From assembly GCA_945901125.1 (NCBI GenBank), contig CAMDKD010000027.1:1-36414 (forward strand): a stretch of 36,414 nucleotides of DNA, given 5' to 3'. The position numbers and the translations under genes were made by a program. Shown piece by piece: positions 7,585-15,499 of the stretch. The stretch is from Bordetella parapertussis (GTDB taxonomy: Bacteria; Pseudomonadota; Gammaproteobacteria; Burkholderiales; Burkholderiaceae_C). How positions within the stretch are numbered: position 1 is the first letter of the stretch; each line of letters begins with the position of its first letter. The notes beneath the pieces are model-generated. The model searched no databases, was not told the DNA's origin, and saw nothing but the letters and a program-made list of their open reading frames with translations.

Positions 7585-8943
7585 ATGTCCTCCCAAAAAC
7601 GCAACACATTTTTAGCAGTTATTGCACTGGCTGTCGTGGCCGCAGCCGGCTGGTGGTATCTGAACAAGCCGGTGGTCACCGGTGCTACTGGTGCAGCCCC
7701 TGCCGCGACAGCCACTGGTTCAGTTGCCCCCGCAACGCCTGCAAAACCAGGTGCACCGGGTGCACCAGGCGGCGCGCCCGCCGGACCGCCCATGGCCATG
7801 GGCGTGGAAGTGGCGCTGGTGCAAAGCGCCGATTTGCGCGACGATGCCCAGGCTGTGGGCACGCTGAAGTCGCGCCAAAACACCATGATCAGGCCTGAGA
7901 TTGCAGGCCGGGTGGTGGTGCTGGGCTTCAGCGACGGCATGCAGGTACGCGCCGGGCAAATGCTGGTGCAACTCGACGACAGTTTGCAGCGTGCAGAAAT
8001 CGCGCAGGCGCTGGCGCAGGTGTCCATCGCCCAGGCCAACCACAAACGCAACCAGGAACTGGTGGCGCAAAACTTCATCGCACAGCGTTCTCTGGATGAA
8101 AGCCAGGCCAATTTGCAAGTGGCCCAAGCGCAGTTGTCGTTGGGTTGCGCGCGCTGGCAGCGCATGAAAATCCTGGCGCCTTACGCAGGCACCTTAGGCA
8201 TTCGCACAGTCAATATCGGCGACTACGTCAAAGAAGGTGCCGACCTGGTGAACCTCGAAGACCTGAGCGCGCTGTATGTGGATTTCCGCTTGCCCGAGCG
8301 TTACCAGGACAAAGTGGCTTTGCGCCAGACCGTCGATGTGCAAGTCGACGCCATCCCCGGCCACAATTTTCAGGCACGCATCGAAGCCATTGATCCTTTG
8401 ATTGATGCCAACGGCCGTTCCATCAGCGTGCGCGCCGTCATGGCTAACAACGGCGGTGCCGGTAAAGCCAAAACCGCCGCAAACCCCGTGCCGGTAGTGC
8501 GTCCGGGCAAAGCTGTCGCAGCCGTGAGTGCTGGTAATGTCGTGCTTCAATCAGCTGAAGAAGTCTGTCCTGCTTCTCAGATGCCTGCGGCTTCAAGCGG
8601 CGCCTCCAACGGCCCTTTGCGCCCGGGAATGTTTGCCCGCGTGAACGCATTGTTTGCATTGAAGCAAGCGGCTTTGTCTATCCCTGAAGAAGCCATCGTG
8701 CCCATGGGTGGCAAACAATTCGTCATCAAAGCTGTGCCGCCCGATGCCGTGCCCGAACACGGTCCTTTGCCGCCGGACACCAAGCTGGTGTCGCAACGTA
8801 CCGAGGTCAAACTCGGCTCGCGCAGGCCAGGGCGTGTGGAAATCCTCTCCGGTTTGACGGCCTCCGACACGGTGGTGGTGGCGGGGCAGTTCCGTCTGCA
8901 AAAAGACGGCACAGCACTGCGTGTGATCGAAACCAGGAACTGA
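7585..8943 (+). CDS. RND efflux periplasmic adaptor (membrane fusion protein)
   Basis: This 452-residue protein links an RND pump to an outer-membrane channel. A single N-terminal membrane anchor (about 9-27, FLAVIALAVVAAAGWWYL) is followed by an Ala/Pro/Gly-rich linker. The lipoyl halves and hairpin come next (GTLKSRQNTMIRPEIAGRVV; LAPYAGTLGIRTVNIGDYVK), then the beta-barrel and membrane-proximal domains (GLTASDTVVVAGQFRLQKDG). An extra low-complexity stretch of roughly 45-55 residues (about 288-342, AGKAKTAANPVPVVRPGKAV onward) sits in the beta-barrel, just before the conserved LRPGMFARV. It is separated from the pump gene by one base. No outer-membrane factor gene is adjacent. It resembles the MexE/MdtA group; substrates cannot be told. 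Confidence 0.92.
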   Translation: MSSQKRNTFLAVIALAVVAAAGWWYLNKPVVTGATGAAPAATATGSVAPATPAKPGAPGAPGGAPAGPPMAMGVEVALVQSADLRDDAQAVGTLKSRQNTMIRPEIAGRVVVLGFSDGMQVRAGQMLVQLDDSLQRAEIAQALAQVSIAQANHKRNQELVAQNFIAQRSLDESQANLQVAQAQLSLGCARWQRMKILAPYAGTLGIRTVNIGDYVKEGADLVNLEDLSALYVDFRLPERYQDKVALRQTVDVQVDAIPGHNFQARIEAIDPLIDANGRSISVRAVMANNGGAGKAKTAANPVPVVRPGKAVAAVSAGNVVLQSAEEVCPASQMPAASSGASNGPLRPGMFARVNALFALKQAALSIPEEAIVPMGGKQFVIKAVPPDAVPEHGPLPPDTKLVSQRTEVKLGSRRPGRVEILSGLTASDTVVVAGQFRLQKDGTALRVIETRN

Positions 8944-8944
8944 C

Positions 8945-11900
8945 ATGCAACTGCCTGAACTGTCGATACGTCGCCCGGTTTTCGCGACCGTCTTGTCCAT
9001 GCTGATTGTGTTGATCGGCGCGGTCTCTTTTAACCGTTTGGTGGTGCGCGAGTACCCCAAGATCGACAACCCCACGGTCACTGTGGAAACCCGTTACGTT
9101 GGCGCGTCCAGCGCTGTGATCGAGTCGCAGGTCACCAAAATTTTGGAAGACTCTTTGTCCGGTGTCGAAGGCTTGGACGTGATCACCTCCATCAGCCGCC
9201 AGGAGCAAAGCCAGATCACGGTCAAATTTTTGTTGACCCGCGACCCGGATGCTGCGGCCTCGGATGTGCGCGACAAAGTCTCGCGGGTGCGCCAGCGCTT
9301 ACCCGCCGGTATTGATGAACCGGTGATTGCCAAGGTCGAAGCCGATGCGTTTCCGGTCATTTGGTTTTCGCTCAGTTCCGAGACCTTGAACACGCTGCAA
9401 CTCAGCGACCTGGCAAACCGCATCGTCAAACCCATGATGCAAACCGCGCCCGGTGTGGCCGATGTGCGTATCTTCGGCGAGCGCAAATACGCCATGCGCA
9501 TTTGGTTGGACACCGACCGCTTGGCCGCTTACAAGCTGACCACGCAGGATGTGGAAGAGGCCTTGCGCCGCTCCAACATCGAAGTCCCTGCCGGCAGGGT
9601 GGAAAGCCAGTCGCGCGAATTCAACGTCACCACCGCCACCGATTTGAGCCGGCCCGAAGAGTTCGAGGACATCGTGGTGCGCAGTGTCAATGGCATGGTG
9701 GTGCGCATGCGGGATGTGGCGCGGGTTGAAATCGGTCCGCTGGCCGAACGCTTTTTGGTTCGCTACAACGGCGGCGAAGCCGTGGCCTTGGGCGTACTGC
9801 GAAACACCACCGCCAATCCTCTGGAGCTGACCAAAGCCTTGACCGCCATGCTGCCGCGCATCAAAGAAAACCTGCCGCCTGCGGCCAAGATTGAAACCTC
9901 TTACGACTCGTCGGTGTTCATCGAAAAATCCATTGAAGCGGTGTACCAAACCATTTTGGAAGCTGCCGCATTGGTGGCCTTTGTTATCTTTTTCTTTTTG
10001 CGCACCTTGCGCGCCTCCATCATTCCGCTGATCACCATCCCGGTGTCGCTGACCGGCAGCTTTGCTTTGATGGCCATGTTCGGTTTTTCCATCAATTCGC
10101 TGACCTTGCTGGCGCTGGTGCTAGCCATCGGGCTGGTGGTCGATGACGCCATCGTGGTGCTGGAGAATATTTACCGTTACATCGAAGAGGGCATGGAGCC
10201 GTTCGCGGCTTCCATCAAAGGGGTGAGGGAAATCGGTTTTGCCGTCGTCGCCATGACGCTGACTTTGGTGGCGGTGTTCGCGCCGCTGGCGTTCACGCCG
10301 GGGCGCACCGGTCGCTTGTTTGCCGAGTTTGCGCTGGCGCTAGCCGGTGCGGTGTTGGTGTCTGGCGTGGTGGCCTTGTCGCTGTCGCCCATGATGTGTT
10401 CGCTGCTGCTCAAGCACAATGACAAACCCGGTTGGCTGGATCGTTTCATAGGCGGCATGCTCGAAGGCTTGACCCAGGGCTATGGTCGCGTCTTGCGCTG
10501 GACGCTGACAGCGTCGCGCGTCGGCGGCATTCAGTTGTCCAGACGCTGGCTGGTGGTGGCCATCATGGTGGCTGCAGCCTGGGGCTCGTATGCATTGTTC
10601 ATCGCCGCCAAAACCGAACTCTCGCCCATGGAAGACCGGGGCGTGATTTTGGTGGTCATCAACGGGCCTGATGGCTCGACGCTGGAATACACCTCCAAAT
10701 ACGTGACCATGCTGGAAAAGTTAGGCCGCAGGTACAGCGAGTTCGACAAGTTTTTTGCGGTGGTCGGTAACCCCACCGTGGCGCAAGGCGCGGTGTTCAT
10801 GGCGGCCAAGCCATGGAACGAACGCCCGAGATCCACGCTGGGGATTGCGCGCGAGATGATGCCTTTGATGTCGACTGTGCCCGGTGTCATGGCGTTTCCC
10901 ATCACGCCTCCTTCCTTGGGTCAGGCGTTTCGCGAGCGCCCGTTTAACTTTGTGGTCATCACCGGCGACAGCTACGAAAACCTGGCCAAGGTCACCAAAA
11001 CCTTGCAAGATGAAATAGCCAAAAACCCGGGCATACAAGGCGTGGACGTGGACTTGCGTTTGAACAAGCCTGAAATCAGCATGGAAGTCGACCGGGATCG
11101 CGCTGCCGATCTGGGTATTCCTATAGAGACGATTGCGCGTGCGGTGGAAACCGCCATGGGCGGGCGCACGGTGACGCAGTTCAAAAGCAATGGCGAACAG
11201 TACGACGTGGTGGTGCAGGCGACCGCGCAAGGCCGCGACACGCCCTCGGGCATAGAAAAGATTTTTGTGCGCGGCCGCGGCGACGCCATGGTGCCTTTGT
11301 CTGCGCTGGTCAAGTTGAAAGAGGTGGTGGTGCCGCGCGAACTCAACCATTTCGCGCAACGCCGCAGCGTCACATTCACAGCCAATCTGGCGCCCACATA
11401 TTCATTGGGCGAGGCGCTTAAATTCATGAACGAGCTCAGCAAGAGAGTGTTGAAGTCAGGCTATTCCACCGACTTGAACGGCAACTCGCGCGAATTCCAG
11501 CAGTCCAGCGGTTCACTCACCGGCGTGTTTTTGCTGGCGCTGCTGTTTATTTTCCTGGTGCTGGCCGCGCAGTTTGAAAGCTTTGTCGACCCGTTCGTCA
11601 TCATGTTGTCCGTGCCTTTGTCCATGGTCGGCGCGCTGCTGGCCTTGAAATTCACCGAAAGCACTTTGAATGTGTACAGCCAGATCGGACTCATCACCCT
11701 GGTCGGCTTGATCACCAAGCACGGCATTTTGATTGTCGAGTTCGCCAACCAGTTGCGCGCCGGCGGCATGTCGGCGCTGGACGCGGTGCATCGCTCGGCT
11801 ACCTTGCGTTTGCGGCCTATTTTGATGACCACCGGCGCCATGGTGCTGGGCGCGATTCCGCTGGCTTTGGCGACCGGCGCGGGCTCGGAGAGCCGGCGTC

Positions 11901-12049
11901 AAATCGGCTGGGTGATTGTGGGCGGCATGTCGCTGGGTACTTTGCTGACCATCTTCGTGGTGCCGACCATGTACTCGCTGTTGGCCCGTAAGGCCACGCC
12001 CGGACCGAATATGACGGTGGTCGAGGACACACCGGCTGGACACCATTAA
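8945..12049 (+). CDS. RND efflux pump permease (HAE1/AcrB-type inner-membrane transporter)
   Basis: This 1034-residue pump has the family start (MQLPELSIRRPVFATVLSML) and twelve predicted membrane helices in two clusters. The proton-relay aspartates are Asp400 and Asp401 in GLVVDDAIVVLENI, matching AcrB Asp407/408. Porter-domain motifs are present (LPAGIDEPVIAKVEADAFPV) and the C-terminal helices include TLLTIFVVPTMYSL. It takes up hydrophobic drugs or solvents from the membrane/periplasm and exports them by proton antiport. It is co-transcribed with the adaptor gene one base upstream. The outer-membrane partner must be encoded elsewhere. The stop is four bases from the end of convergent mobA. 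Confidence 0.95.
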   Translation: MQLPELSIRRPVFATVLSMLIVLIGAVSFNRLVVREYPKIDNPTVTVETRYVGASSAVIESQVTKILEDSLSGVEGLDVITSISRQEQSQITVKFLLTRDPDAAASDVRDKVSRVRQRLPAGIDEPVIAKVEADAFPVIWFSLSSETLNTLQLSDLANRIVKPMMQTAPGVADVRIFGERKYAMRIWLDTDRLAAYKLTTQDVEEALRRSNIEVPAGRVESQSREFNVTTATDLSRPEEFEDIVVRSVNGMVVRMRDVARVEIGPLAERFLVRYNGGEAVALGVLRNTTANPLELTKALTAMLPRIKENLPPAAKIETSYDSSVFIEKSIEAVYQTILEAAALVAFVIFFFLRTLRASIIPLITIPVSLTGSFALMAMFGFSINSLTLLALVLAIGLVVDDAIVVLENIYRYIEEGMEPFAASIKGVREIGFAVVAMTLTLVAVFAPLAFTPGRTGRLFAEFALALAGAVLVSGVVALSLSPMMCSLLLKHNDKPGWLDRFIGGMLEGLTQGYGRVLRWTLTASRVGGIQLSRRWLVVAIMVAAAWGSYALFIAAKTELSPMEDRGVILVVINGPDGSTLEYTSKYVTMLEKLGRRYSEFDKFFAVVGNPTVAQGAVFMAAKPWNERPRSTLGIAREMMPLMSTVPGVMAFPITPPSLGQAFRERPFNFVVITGDSYENLAKVTKTLQDEIAKNPGIQGVDVDLRLNKPEISMEVDRDRAADLGIPIETIARAVETAMGGRTVTQFKSNGEQYDVVVQATAQGRDTPSGIEKIFVRGRGDAMVPLSALVKLKEVVVPRELNHFAQRRSVTFTANLAPTYSLGEALKFMNELSKRVLKSGYSTDLNGNSREFQQSSGSLTGVFLLALLFIFLVLAAQFESFVDPFVIMLSVPLSMVGALLALKFTESTLNVYSQIGLITLVGLITKHGILIVEFANQLRAGGMSALDAVHRSATLRLRPILMTTGAMVLGAIPLALATGAGSESRRQIGWVIVGGMSLGTLLTIFVVPTMYSLLARKATPGPNMTVVEDTPAGHH

Positions 12050-12053
12050 AGCT

Positions 12054-12689
12054 TTAAGACTGCAAGTCCTGTAGTTCTTGCAGCGTGTTGGCGTTGGCGA
12101 ACGGGTTGACGCCGTCTTGGTTCTGCGCAAATTCACAAAGGCCTAGCGGCGATTGTTGTCTGGCCCATAAGCTGATTTTGTGGCCGCCGTTTTGCAAATA
12201 GTTGCGTAAGGAATCAAGCAGACTGCGGTGCATCAAACAAAACACCGGTTGCAATTCCCATGTGTTGTCAGGCAAACGCGGCGTTTGTGCCATGGCTATC
12301 AAAGCCTGTTTTTCAGTGGCGGCTAAAGCCAGTTTTTCTACCAAGTCCATAGGAAAAAACGGACTGTCGCAAGGCACGGTCACCAACCATTCGGTGTCGC
12401 AGTGTTGCAGCCCGGTCAAAAAACCACTTAGCGGCCCGTTGTCGGCGAGTTCTGTGTCGGCGATCACCTTCAAGCCGGTCATGGCGTAGTCAGTGGGGTT
12501 TCGGTTGGCGTTGATCAGCACTTTCGACACTTGCGACTGCAAACGAGTGATGGCGTGTTGCACCAGCGTTTGGCCGCGAAACATTTGCAAGCCTTTGTCG
12601 ACACCGCCCATGCGCGAAGCCCGCCCGCCGGCCAATATGCAGCCGGTGATGTTGTGTTTAACAGGAGGTTGAAACGCAGCGGGCAGCAT
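12054..12689 (-). CDS. mobA: Molybdenum cofactor guanylyltransferase
   Basis: This 211-residue enzyme adds GMP to molybdopterin to form the guanine dinucleotide cofactor. The nucleotide-binding N-terminus is ILAGGRASRMGGVDKGL (18-34) and the metal-binding aspartate is Asp108 in VPCDSPF. The conserved NPFANANT motif is near the C-terminus. Start ATG 12689 lies only two bases after the moaA stop, so moaA and mobA form one minus-strand operon for molybdenum cofactor synthesis. Confidence 0.94.
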   Translation of the reverse strand: MLPAAFQPPVKHNITGCILAGGRASRMGGVDKGLQMFRGQTLVQHAITRLQSQVSKVLINANRNPTDYAMTGLKVIADTELADNGPLSGFLTGLQHCDTEWLVTVPCDSPFFPMDLVEKLALAATEKQALIAMAQTPRLPDNTWELQPVFCLMHRSLLDSLRNYLQNGGHKISLWARQQSPLGLCEFAQNQDGVNPFANANTLQELQDLQS

Positions 12690-12691
12690 GT

Positions 12692-13849
12692 TCAGCCGCC
12701 GATGTAGCTCATTTCCACGCGTTTCTTGCCGGGCTCGGTGACGGGCAATTGGTTTTTGCCGCGCAACTCAGAGTAGCGGTCTTCGCGCTGCTGCCAGATC
12801 AGGCCGACGGCCGAGGCGATGTCTGCGTCGCTGGCACCATCGCGCAACAGGCTGCGCAAATCGTGGCCTTGCACCGCGAACAAACACAAATACAACTGGC
12901 CTTCGGTGGACAAACGTGCGCGGTTGCAATCGCTGCAAAACGCTTGCGTCACGCTGCTGATGACACCGACTTCACCAAGTGCCGGATCAAACTTACCCGA
13001 GGCATCTGCATAGCCCCAACGTTGCGCAGTTTCGCCCGGGGCGCTGGCTTCCAACGGCACCAGCGGGAACTCGGTTTGCAACAGCTTGATCAATTCAGCC
13101 GAGGGAAGAACTTCATCCATCTTCCAACCGTTGGTTTCGCCCACGTCCATGTACTCGATGAAGCGCAGCGTGATGCCGCTGCCGCGGAAGTGGCGCGCCA
13201 TGGGAATGATTTCGCCGAGGTTGGTGCTTTTCTTCACCACCATATTGATTTTCAGACCGCTGAATTGGCCGTGCTTGTCCAGACCCAGACCGGCTTCTTT
13301 GGCAGCTTCTATGCCGTCCAGCACATCAGCCACGGGGAAATCCACATCGTTCATGGCGCGGAAGATGGCGTCGTCCAAACCGTCAAGGCTGACGGTGACG
13401 CGTTGCAGGCCGGCGGCTTTCAGCGCTTGCGCTTTCCTTCTGAGCAGAGAGCCGTTGGTGGTAAGCGTCAGATCCAGCGGCAAACCATCAGGCGTGCGCA
13501 GCACAGCCAGTTGTTCGATCAACAACTCTAGGTTTTTGCGCAGCAAAGGCTCGCCGCCGGTGAGCCGGATTTTTTGCACGCCGTGCGCCACAAAAATGGA
13601 CGCGGTACGGGTGATTTCCTCAAAGCTTAAAAGAGACGAGTGCGGCAGGTATTTGTAATTGGTGTCGAAGACTTCCTTGGGCATGCAGTAGTTGCAGCGG
13701 AAGTTGCAGCGGTCGGTCACGCTGATGCGCAGATCGCGCAGCGGGCGACCGAGCCGGTCGCCGAGCAGGCCGTTGGCGGGAATGGCTTGGCCGGGGACGG
13801 TGGCGCGCAGGTTGCGCTGATCGATGACGGGGATGACGCGTTCAGACAT
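12692..13849 (-). CDS. moaA: GTP 3',8-cyclase (molybdenum cofactor synthesis)
   Basis: From ATG 13849 the enzyme has 385 residues (start MSERVIPVID). An upstream in-frame ATG at 13885 would add 12 unconserved residues. It is a radical SAM enzyme: the first [4Fe-4S] cluster is held by Cys48, Cys52 and Cys55 (CNFRCNYC). The second cluster motif is near the C-terminus (CSDCNRARLSTEG and a later Cys in LYLCLF). The required C-terminal Gly-Gly (SYIGG) is present. It converts GTP to 3',8-cyclo-GTP, the first step to molybdopterin. The first codons and leader of this gene occur a second time near 14.8 kb. Confidence 0.96.
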   Translation of the reverse strand: MSERVIPVIDQRNLRATVPGQAIPANGLLGDRLGRPLRDLRISVTDRCNFRCNYCMPKEVFDTNYKYLPHSSLLSFEEITRTASIFVAHGVQKIRLTGGEPLLRKNLELLIEQLAVLRTPDGLPLDLTLTTNGSLLRRKAQALKAAGLQRVTVSLDGLDDAIFRAMNDVDFPVADVLDGIEAAKEAGLGLDKHGQFSGLKINMVVKKSTNLGEIIPMARHFRGSGITLRFIEYMDVGETNGWKMDEVLPSAELIKLLQTEFPLVPLEASAPGETAQRWGYADASGKFDPALGEVGVISSVTQAFCSDCNRARLSTEGQLYLCLFAVQGHDLRSLLRDGASDADIASAVGLIWQQREDRYSELRGKNQLPVTEPGKKRVEMSYIGG

Positions 13850-13860
13850 CCTCACATTGT
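13827..13860 (-). repeat. Direct repeat copy A (5' end of moaA)
   Basis: These 34 bases cover the moaA start codon and first codons plus the leader. They match 14798-14831 at 28 of 34 positions, in the same orientation, 971 bp away. All but one mismatch fall in the five bases just upstream of the start codon. Confidence 0.85.
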
Positions 13861-13885
13861 GCCTTGACTTACTGGACCCACCCAT

Positions 13886-14018
13886 CGCACGCGATACAAG
13901 CCCTCACTTCAGAGCCGCACGGCCTGGGCCCAAACGCCGCTCACCGCCTCAAGCGGCAACGAACGCTTAAGCGTTTGACCCAGCACGTCGGTCAAGCTGA
14001 AGTGGCGTGATAGGTCAA
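13886..14018. other. 133-bp gap between moaA and the RHH gene with small palindromes
   Basis: The gap holds a perfect 14-bp palindrome (AACGCTTAAGCGTT, 13962-13975) and a GCCGC/GCGGC stem (13936-13957), without a T tract. On the minus strand an open stretch without a start codon runs to a stop near 13914 (LSRHFSLTDVLGQTLKRSLP and onward). It may be a gene-end remnant brought in with the inserted segment, but I do not recognise it. Confidence 0.35.
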
Positions 14019-14264
14019 CTAAATAGCTGAAGATGAATGACCTGGGTCCAGCTCTGCGATATCAATGCGGTCTAAAACGGCCAAAGCCTTGTTGACATCA
14101 CCAGTCGCCGCCATCGCGCGAAAGTGGTTTTCCGTGTCCCATGCGGACAAAGCATGGGCGCTCAATTGCTCAACCAATTTATTCATGCTCAAACCCCGGC
14201 TTTGGGCCAAGGATTTCAAGCGTTGCACAGTTTCATCTGGCAGTCTGATGGTCAGGGTACTCAT
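14019..14264 (-). CDS. Ribbon-helix-helix antitoxin-like DNA-binding protein
   Basis: This 81-residue protein starts MSTLTIRLPDETVQRLKSLA, a classic ribbon-helix-helix beta strand (TLTIRLP) and helix A. SRGLSMNKLVEQLSAHAL follows as the second helix. ATG 14264 is chosen because GGAG lies 8 nt upstream and the codon overlaps the stop of the PIN gene as ATGA (14261-14264). Upstream in-frame ATGs at 14270 and 14282 are worse placed. It should form dimers that bind an operator and neutralise the PIN protein through its C-terminal tail. The order toxin first, antitoxin second is the reverse of most vapBC-type pairs. The family is confident, the antitoxin role is inferred from context. Confidence 0.82.
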   Translation of the reverse strand: MSTLTIRLPDETVQRLKSLAQSRGLSMNKLVEQLSAHALSAWDTENHFRAMAATGDVNKALAVLDRIDIAELDPGHSSSAI

Positions 14265-14680
14265 ATCCATTTCTCCAAACATTGTGCAGGTGTCATGACC
14301 TGTAGACGGCCCAAGCGCAAGTCCCCACCTTGAAGATCGCGCAAATTATGGGTGACGATGGCTTGTGCGCCACCGGCCAAGGCAAGCTCAATCAGATGGT
14401 TGTCGCCCTCGTCAGGCAGATTTGGACGCCAACCGTAATACACCGTGACCCATTCACCCTGCTTGGCCAAAGCGGCCATCACCTCCCGGCGATCTTGATC
14501 GGTCGATAAGTTGTCCCAAACTGGGCGACCCAGTAAATCTTGGTACTCGAGCCAAAGTGCATTGCCAAACAAGGCCTTGAATGGCCCTGTCAGGGCTTTG
14601 CGCAATACAACCCGCGAAGCACCACCCGCCGACCGCATTCCTGCGACAAAGACATTGGTATCGATGACGATTCGGATCAT
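14261..14680 (-). CDS. PIN-domain toxin-like ribonuclease (COG1569 type)
   Basis: From ATG 14680 the product has 139 residues and begins MIRIVIDTNVFVAGMRSAGG. The first PIN aspartate is Asp7, and the Glu in LWLEYQDLL and acidic residues in LPDEGDNHLIELAL complete the metal site. PIN toxins cut RNA using Mg2+ or Mn2+. The FVAGMRSAGGASRVVL part fits the group annotated as putative PIN-family toxin components. Other in-frame starts (ATG 14704, TTG 14716) lie within or above the palindrome; 14680 matches the conserved N-terminus but has no clear Shine-Dalgarno sequence. It is coupled to the downstream RHH gene by ATGA. Confidence 0.83.
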   Translation of the reverse strand: MIRIVIDTNVFVAGMRSAGGASRVVLRKALTGPFKALFGNALWLEYQDLLGRPVWDNLSTDQDRREVMAALAKQGEWVTVYYGWRPNLPDEGDNHLIELALAGGAQAIVTHNLRDLQGGDLRLGRLQVMTPAQCLEKWI

Positions 14681-14682
14681 AG

Positions 14683-14704
14683 ATGACAGCATATATGCTG
14701 TCAT
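14683..14704. promoter_or_regulatory. Perfect 22-bp palindrome at the start of the PIN gene (candidate operator)
   Basis: The 22 bases are a perfect inverted repeat with arms ATGACAGCATA and TATGCTGTCAT. They end two bases before the PIN start codon. RHH antitoxins usually repress their own operon by binding such palindromes, and bound protein here would also mask the start region. The alternative reading is a start-codon hairpin in the mRNA. The palindrome is seen directly; operator function is inferred. Confidence 0.65.
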
Positions 14705-15002
14705 TAAATCTTGCAACCCTTGTTACAGGCTATGGGTGTCAGATTTGAATAGATACATAAAGAATTTGAATATCAATTTATTAGATCTATAGCAATAACG
14801 GGGATGACGCTTTCAGACATGGGGGCATTGTCACTCAGTTCGGTTTAAGGGATTTATCGCCCGAGGATCGGCATCGCGCCCTCGCTGTTCCCTAGAAAAA
14901 TAAATGGCACAGGCTTAAAATTTGATTTTTTAAACTATTAATGTTAAAAAATTCTGTTTTATGAATTAATAAGGATCAATAAATATGAATTTCTTTACAC
15001 AT
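14705..15002. other. Intergenic AT-rich stretch with a fossil moaA start; no confident gene
   Basis: This segment lies upstream of the PIN gene and downstream of the FKBP gene. It contains the second copy of the moaA 5' end (14798-14831) and a strongly AT-rich part (about 14890-15000). One tiny open frame (14985-15059, 24 codons, AAGGA 9 nt upstream) runs through the terminator and is probably spurious. The PIN operon promoter must lie here but cannot be placed firmly. Confidence 0.5.
14798..14831 (-). repeat. Direct repeat copy B (displaced copy of the moaA 5' end)
   Basis: This matches 13827-13860 at 28 of 34 positions. It starts ACGGGGATGACGC, holds the same start codon (CAT on the plus strand) and ends CATTGT, but nothing beyond it looks like moaA. 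The PIN/RHH pair lies between the two copies. Confidence 0.82.
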
Positions 15003-15034
15003 AAAAAAATGCCCGGCGATTCAAAACGCCGGGC
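15003..15034 (-). terminator. Rho-independent terminator of the FKBP gene
   Basis: An 8-bp perfect stem GCCCGGCG (15011-15018) / CGCCGGGC (15027-15034) with an 8-nt loop is followed on the minus strand by A and seven T (15010-15003). It lies about 58 bp after the FKBP stop. On the plus strand only TTT follows, so it works mainly for the minus strand. Confidence 0.88.
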
Positions 15035-15044
15035 TTTGTGGCAT

Positions 15045-15075
15045 TTAAGCCGCAGTTAAGCCGCAGTTAAGCCGC
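15045..15075. repeat. Short 11-bp tandem repeat, 2.8 copies
   Basis: TTAAGCCGCAG occurs at 15045-15055 and 15056-15066, and its first nine bases again at 15067-15075. The array lies between the FKBP stop codon and its terminator. Confidence 0.8.
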
Positions 15076-15091
15076 TGTCATCGGCGAGAAC

Positions 15092-15445
15092 TCAGTCTTC
15101 CACGCCCAGCAATTCCACCTCAAACACCAAGGTGGCATTGCCCGGTATCACGCCGCCCGCTCCGTAAGCGCCGTAACCCAGCTCGGGCGGTATCAGCAAA
15201 GTGCGCTTGCCGCCGACTTTCATGCCTTGCACGCCTTCGTCCCAGCCTTTGATGACCATGCCTTGGCCCAGGCCGAACTCGAACGGGTCGTTGCGGTCCA
15301 GGCTGGAGTCGAACTTTTCGCCTTTTTCGCCGTCAATCCACAACCAGCCGGTGTAGTGCACCGACACGTACTGACCGGCCACGGCCAGGTCGCCGTCGCC
15401 GGTGTGGGTGTCGTCATATTGCAAGCCGCTGTCGGTGGTAATCAT
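15092..15445 (-). CDS. FKBP-type peptidyl-prolyl cis-trans isomerase, small cytoplasmic form
   Basis: The protein has 117 residues and forms a single FKBP domain without a signal peptide. Family hallmarks are VSVHYTGWLW (27-36), FDSSLDRNDPFEFGLGQGMV, IKGWDEGVQGMKVGGKRTLL, IPPELGYGAYGAGGVIPGNA and the final LVFEVELLGV. These cover the active-site pocket seen in FKBP12. It speeds rotation of Xaa-Pro bonds during folding. Its own terminator lies downstream and it appears to be a single gene. Confidence 0.95.
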   Translation of the reverse strand: MITTDSGLQYDDTHTGDGDLAVAGQYVSVHYTGWLWIDGEKGEKFDSSLDRNDPFEFGLGQGMVIKGWDEGVQGMKVGGKRTLLIPPELGYGAYGAGGVIPGNATLVFEVELLGVED

Positions 15446-15499
15446 GTTTGTTCCTGAGTATGTATGAAACGCAGCAGTGTAATTGCGCGCGCTGCGGCC

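Noticed and set aside
15003..15075. CRISPR-like array from the hairpin and 11-bp repeats
   Set aside because: The repeats are tandem without spacers and the hairpin is a normal terminator; no cas gene is present in the window.
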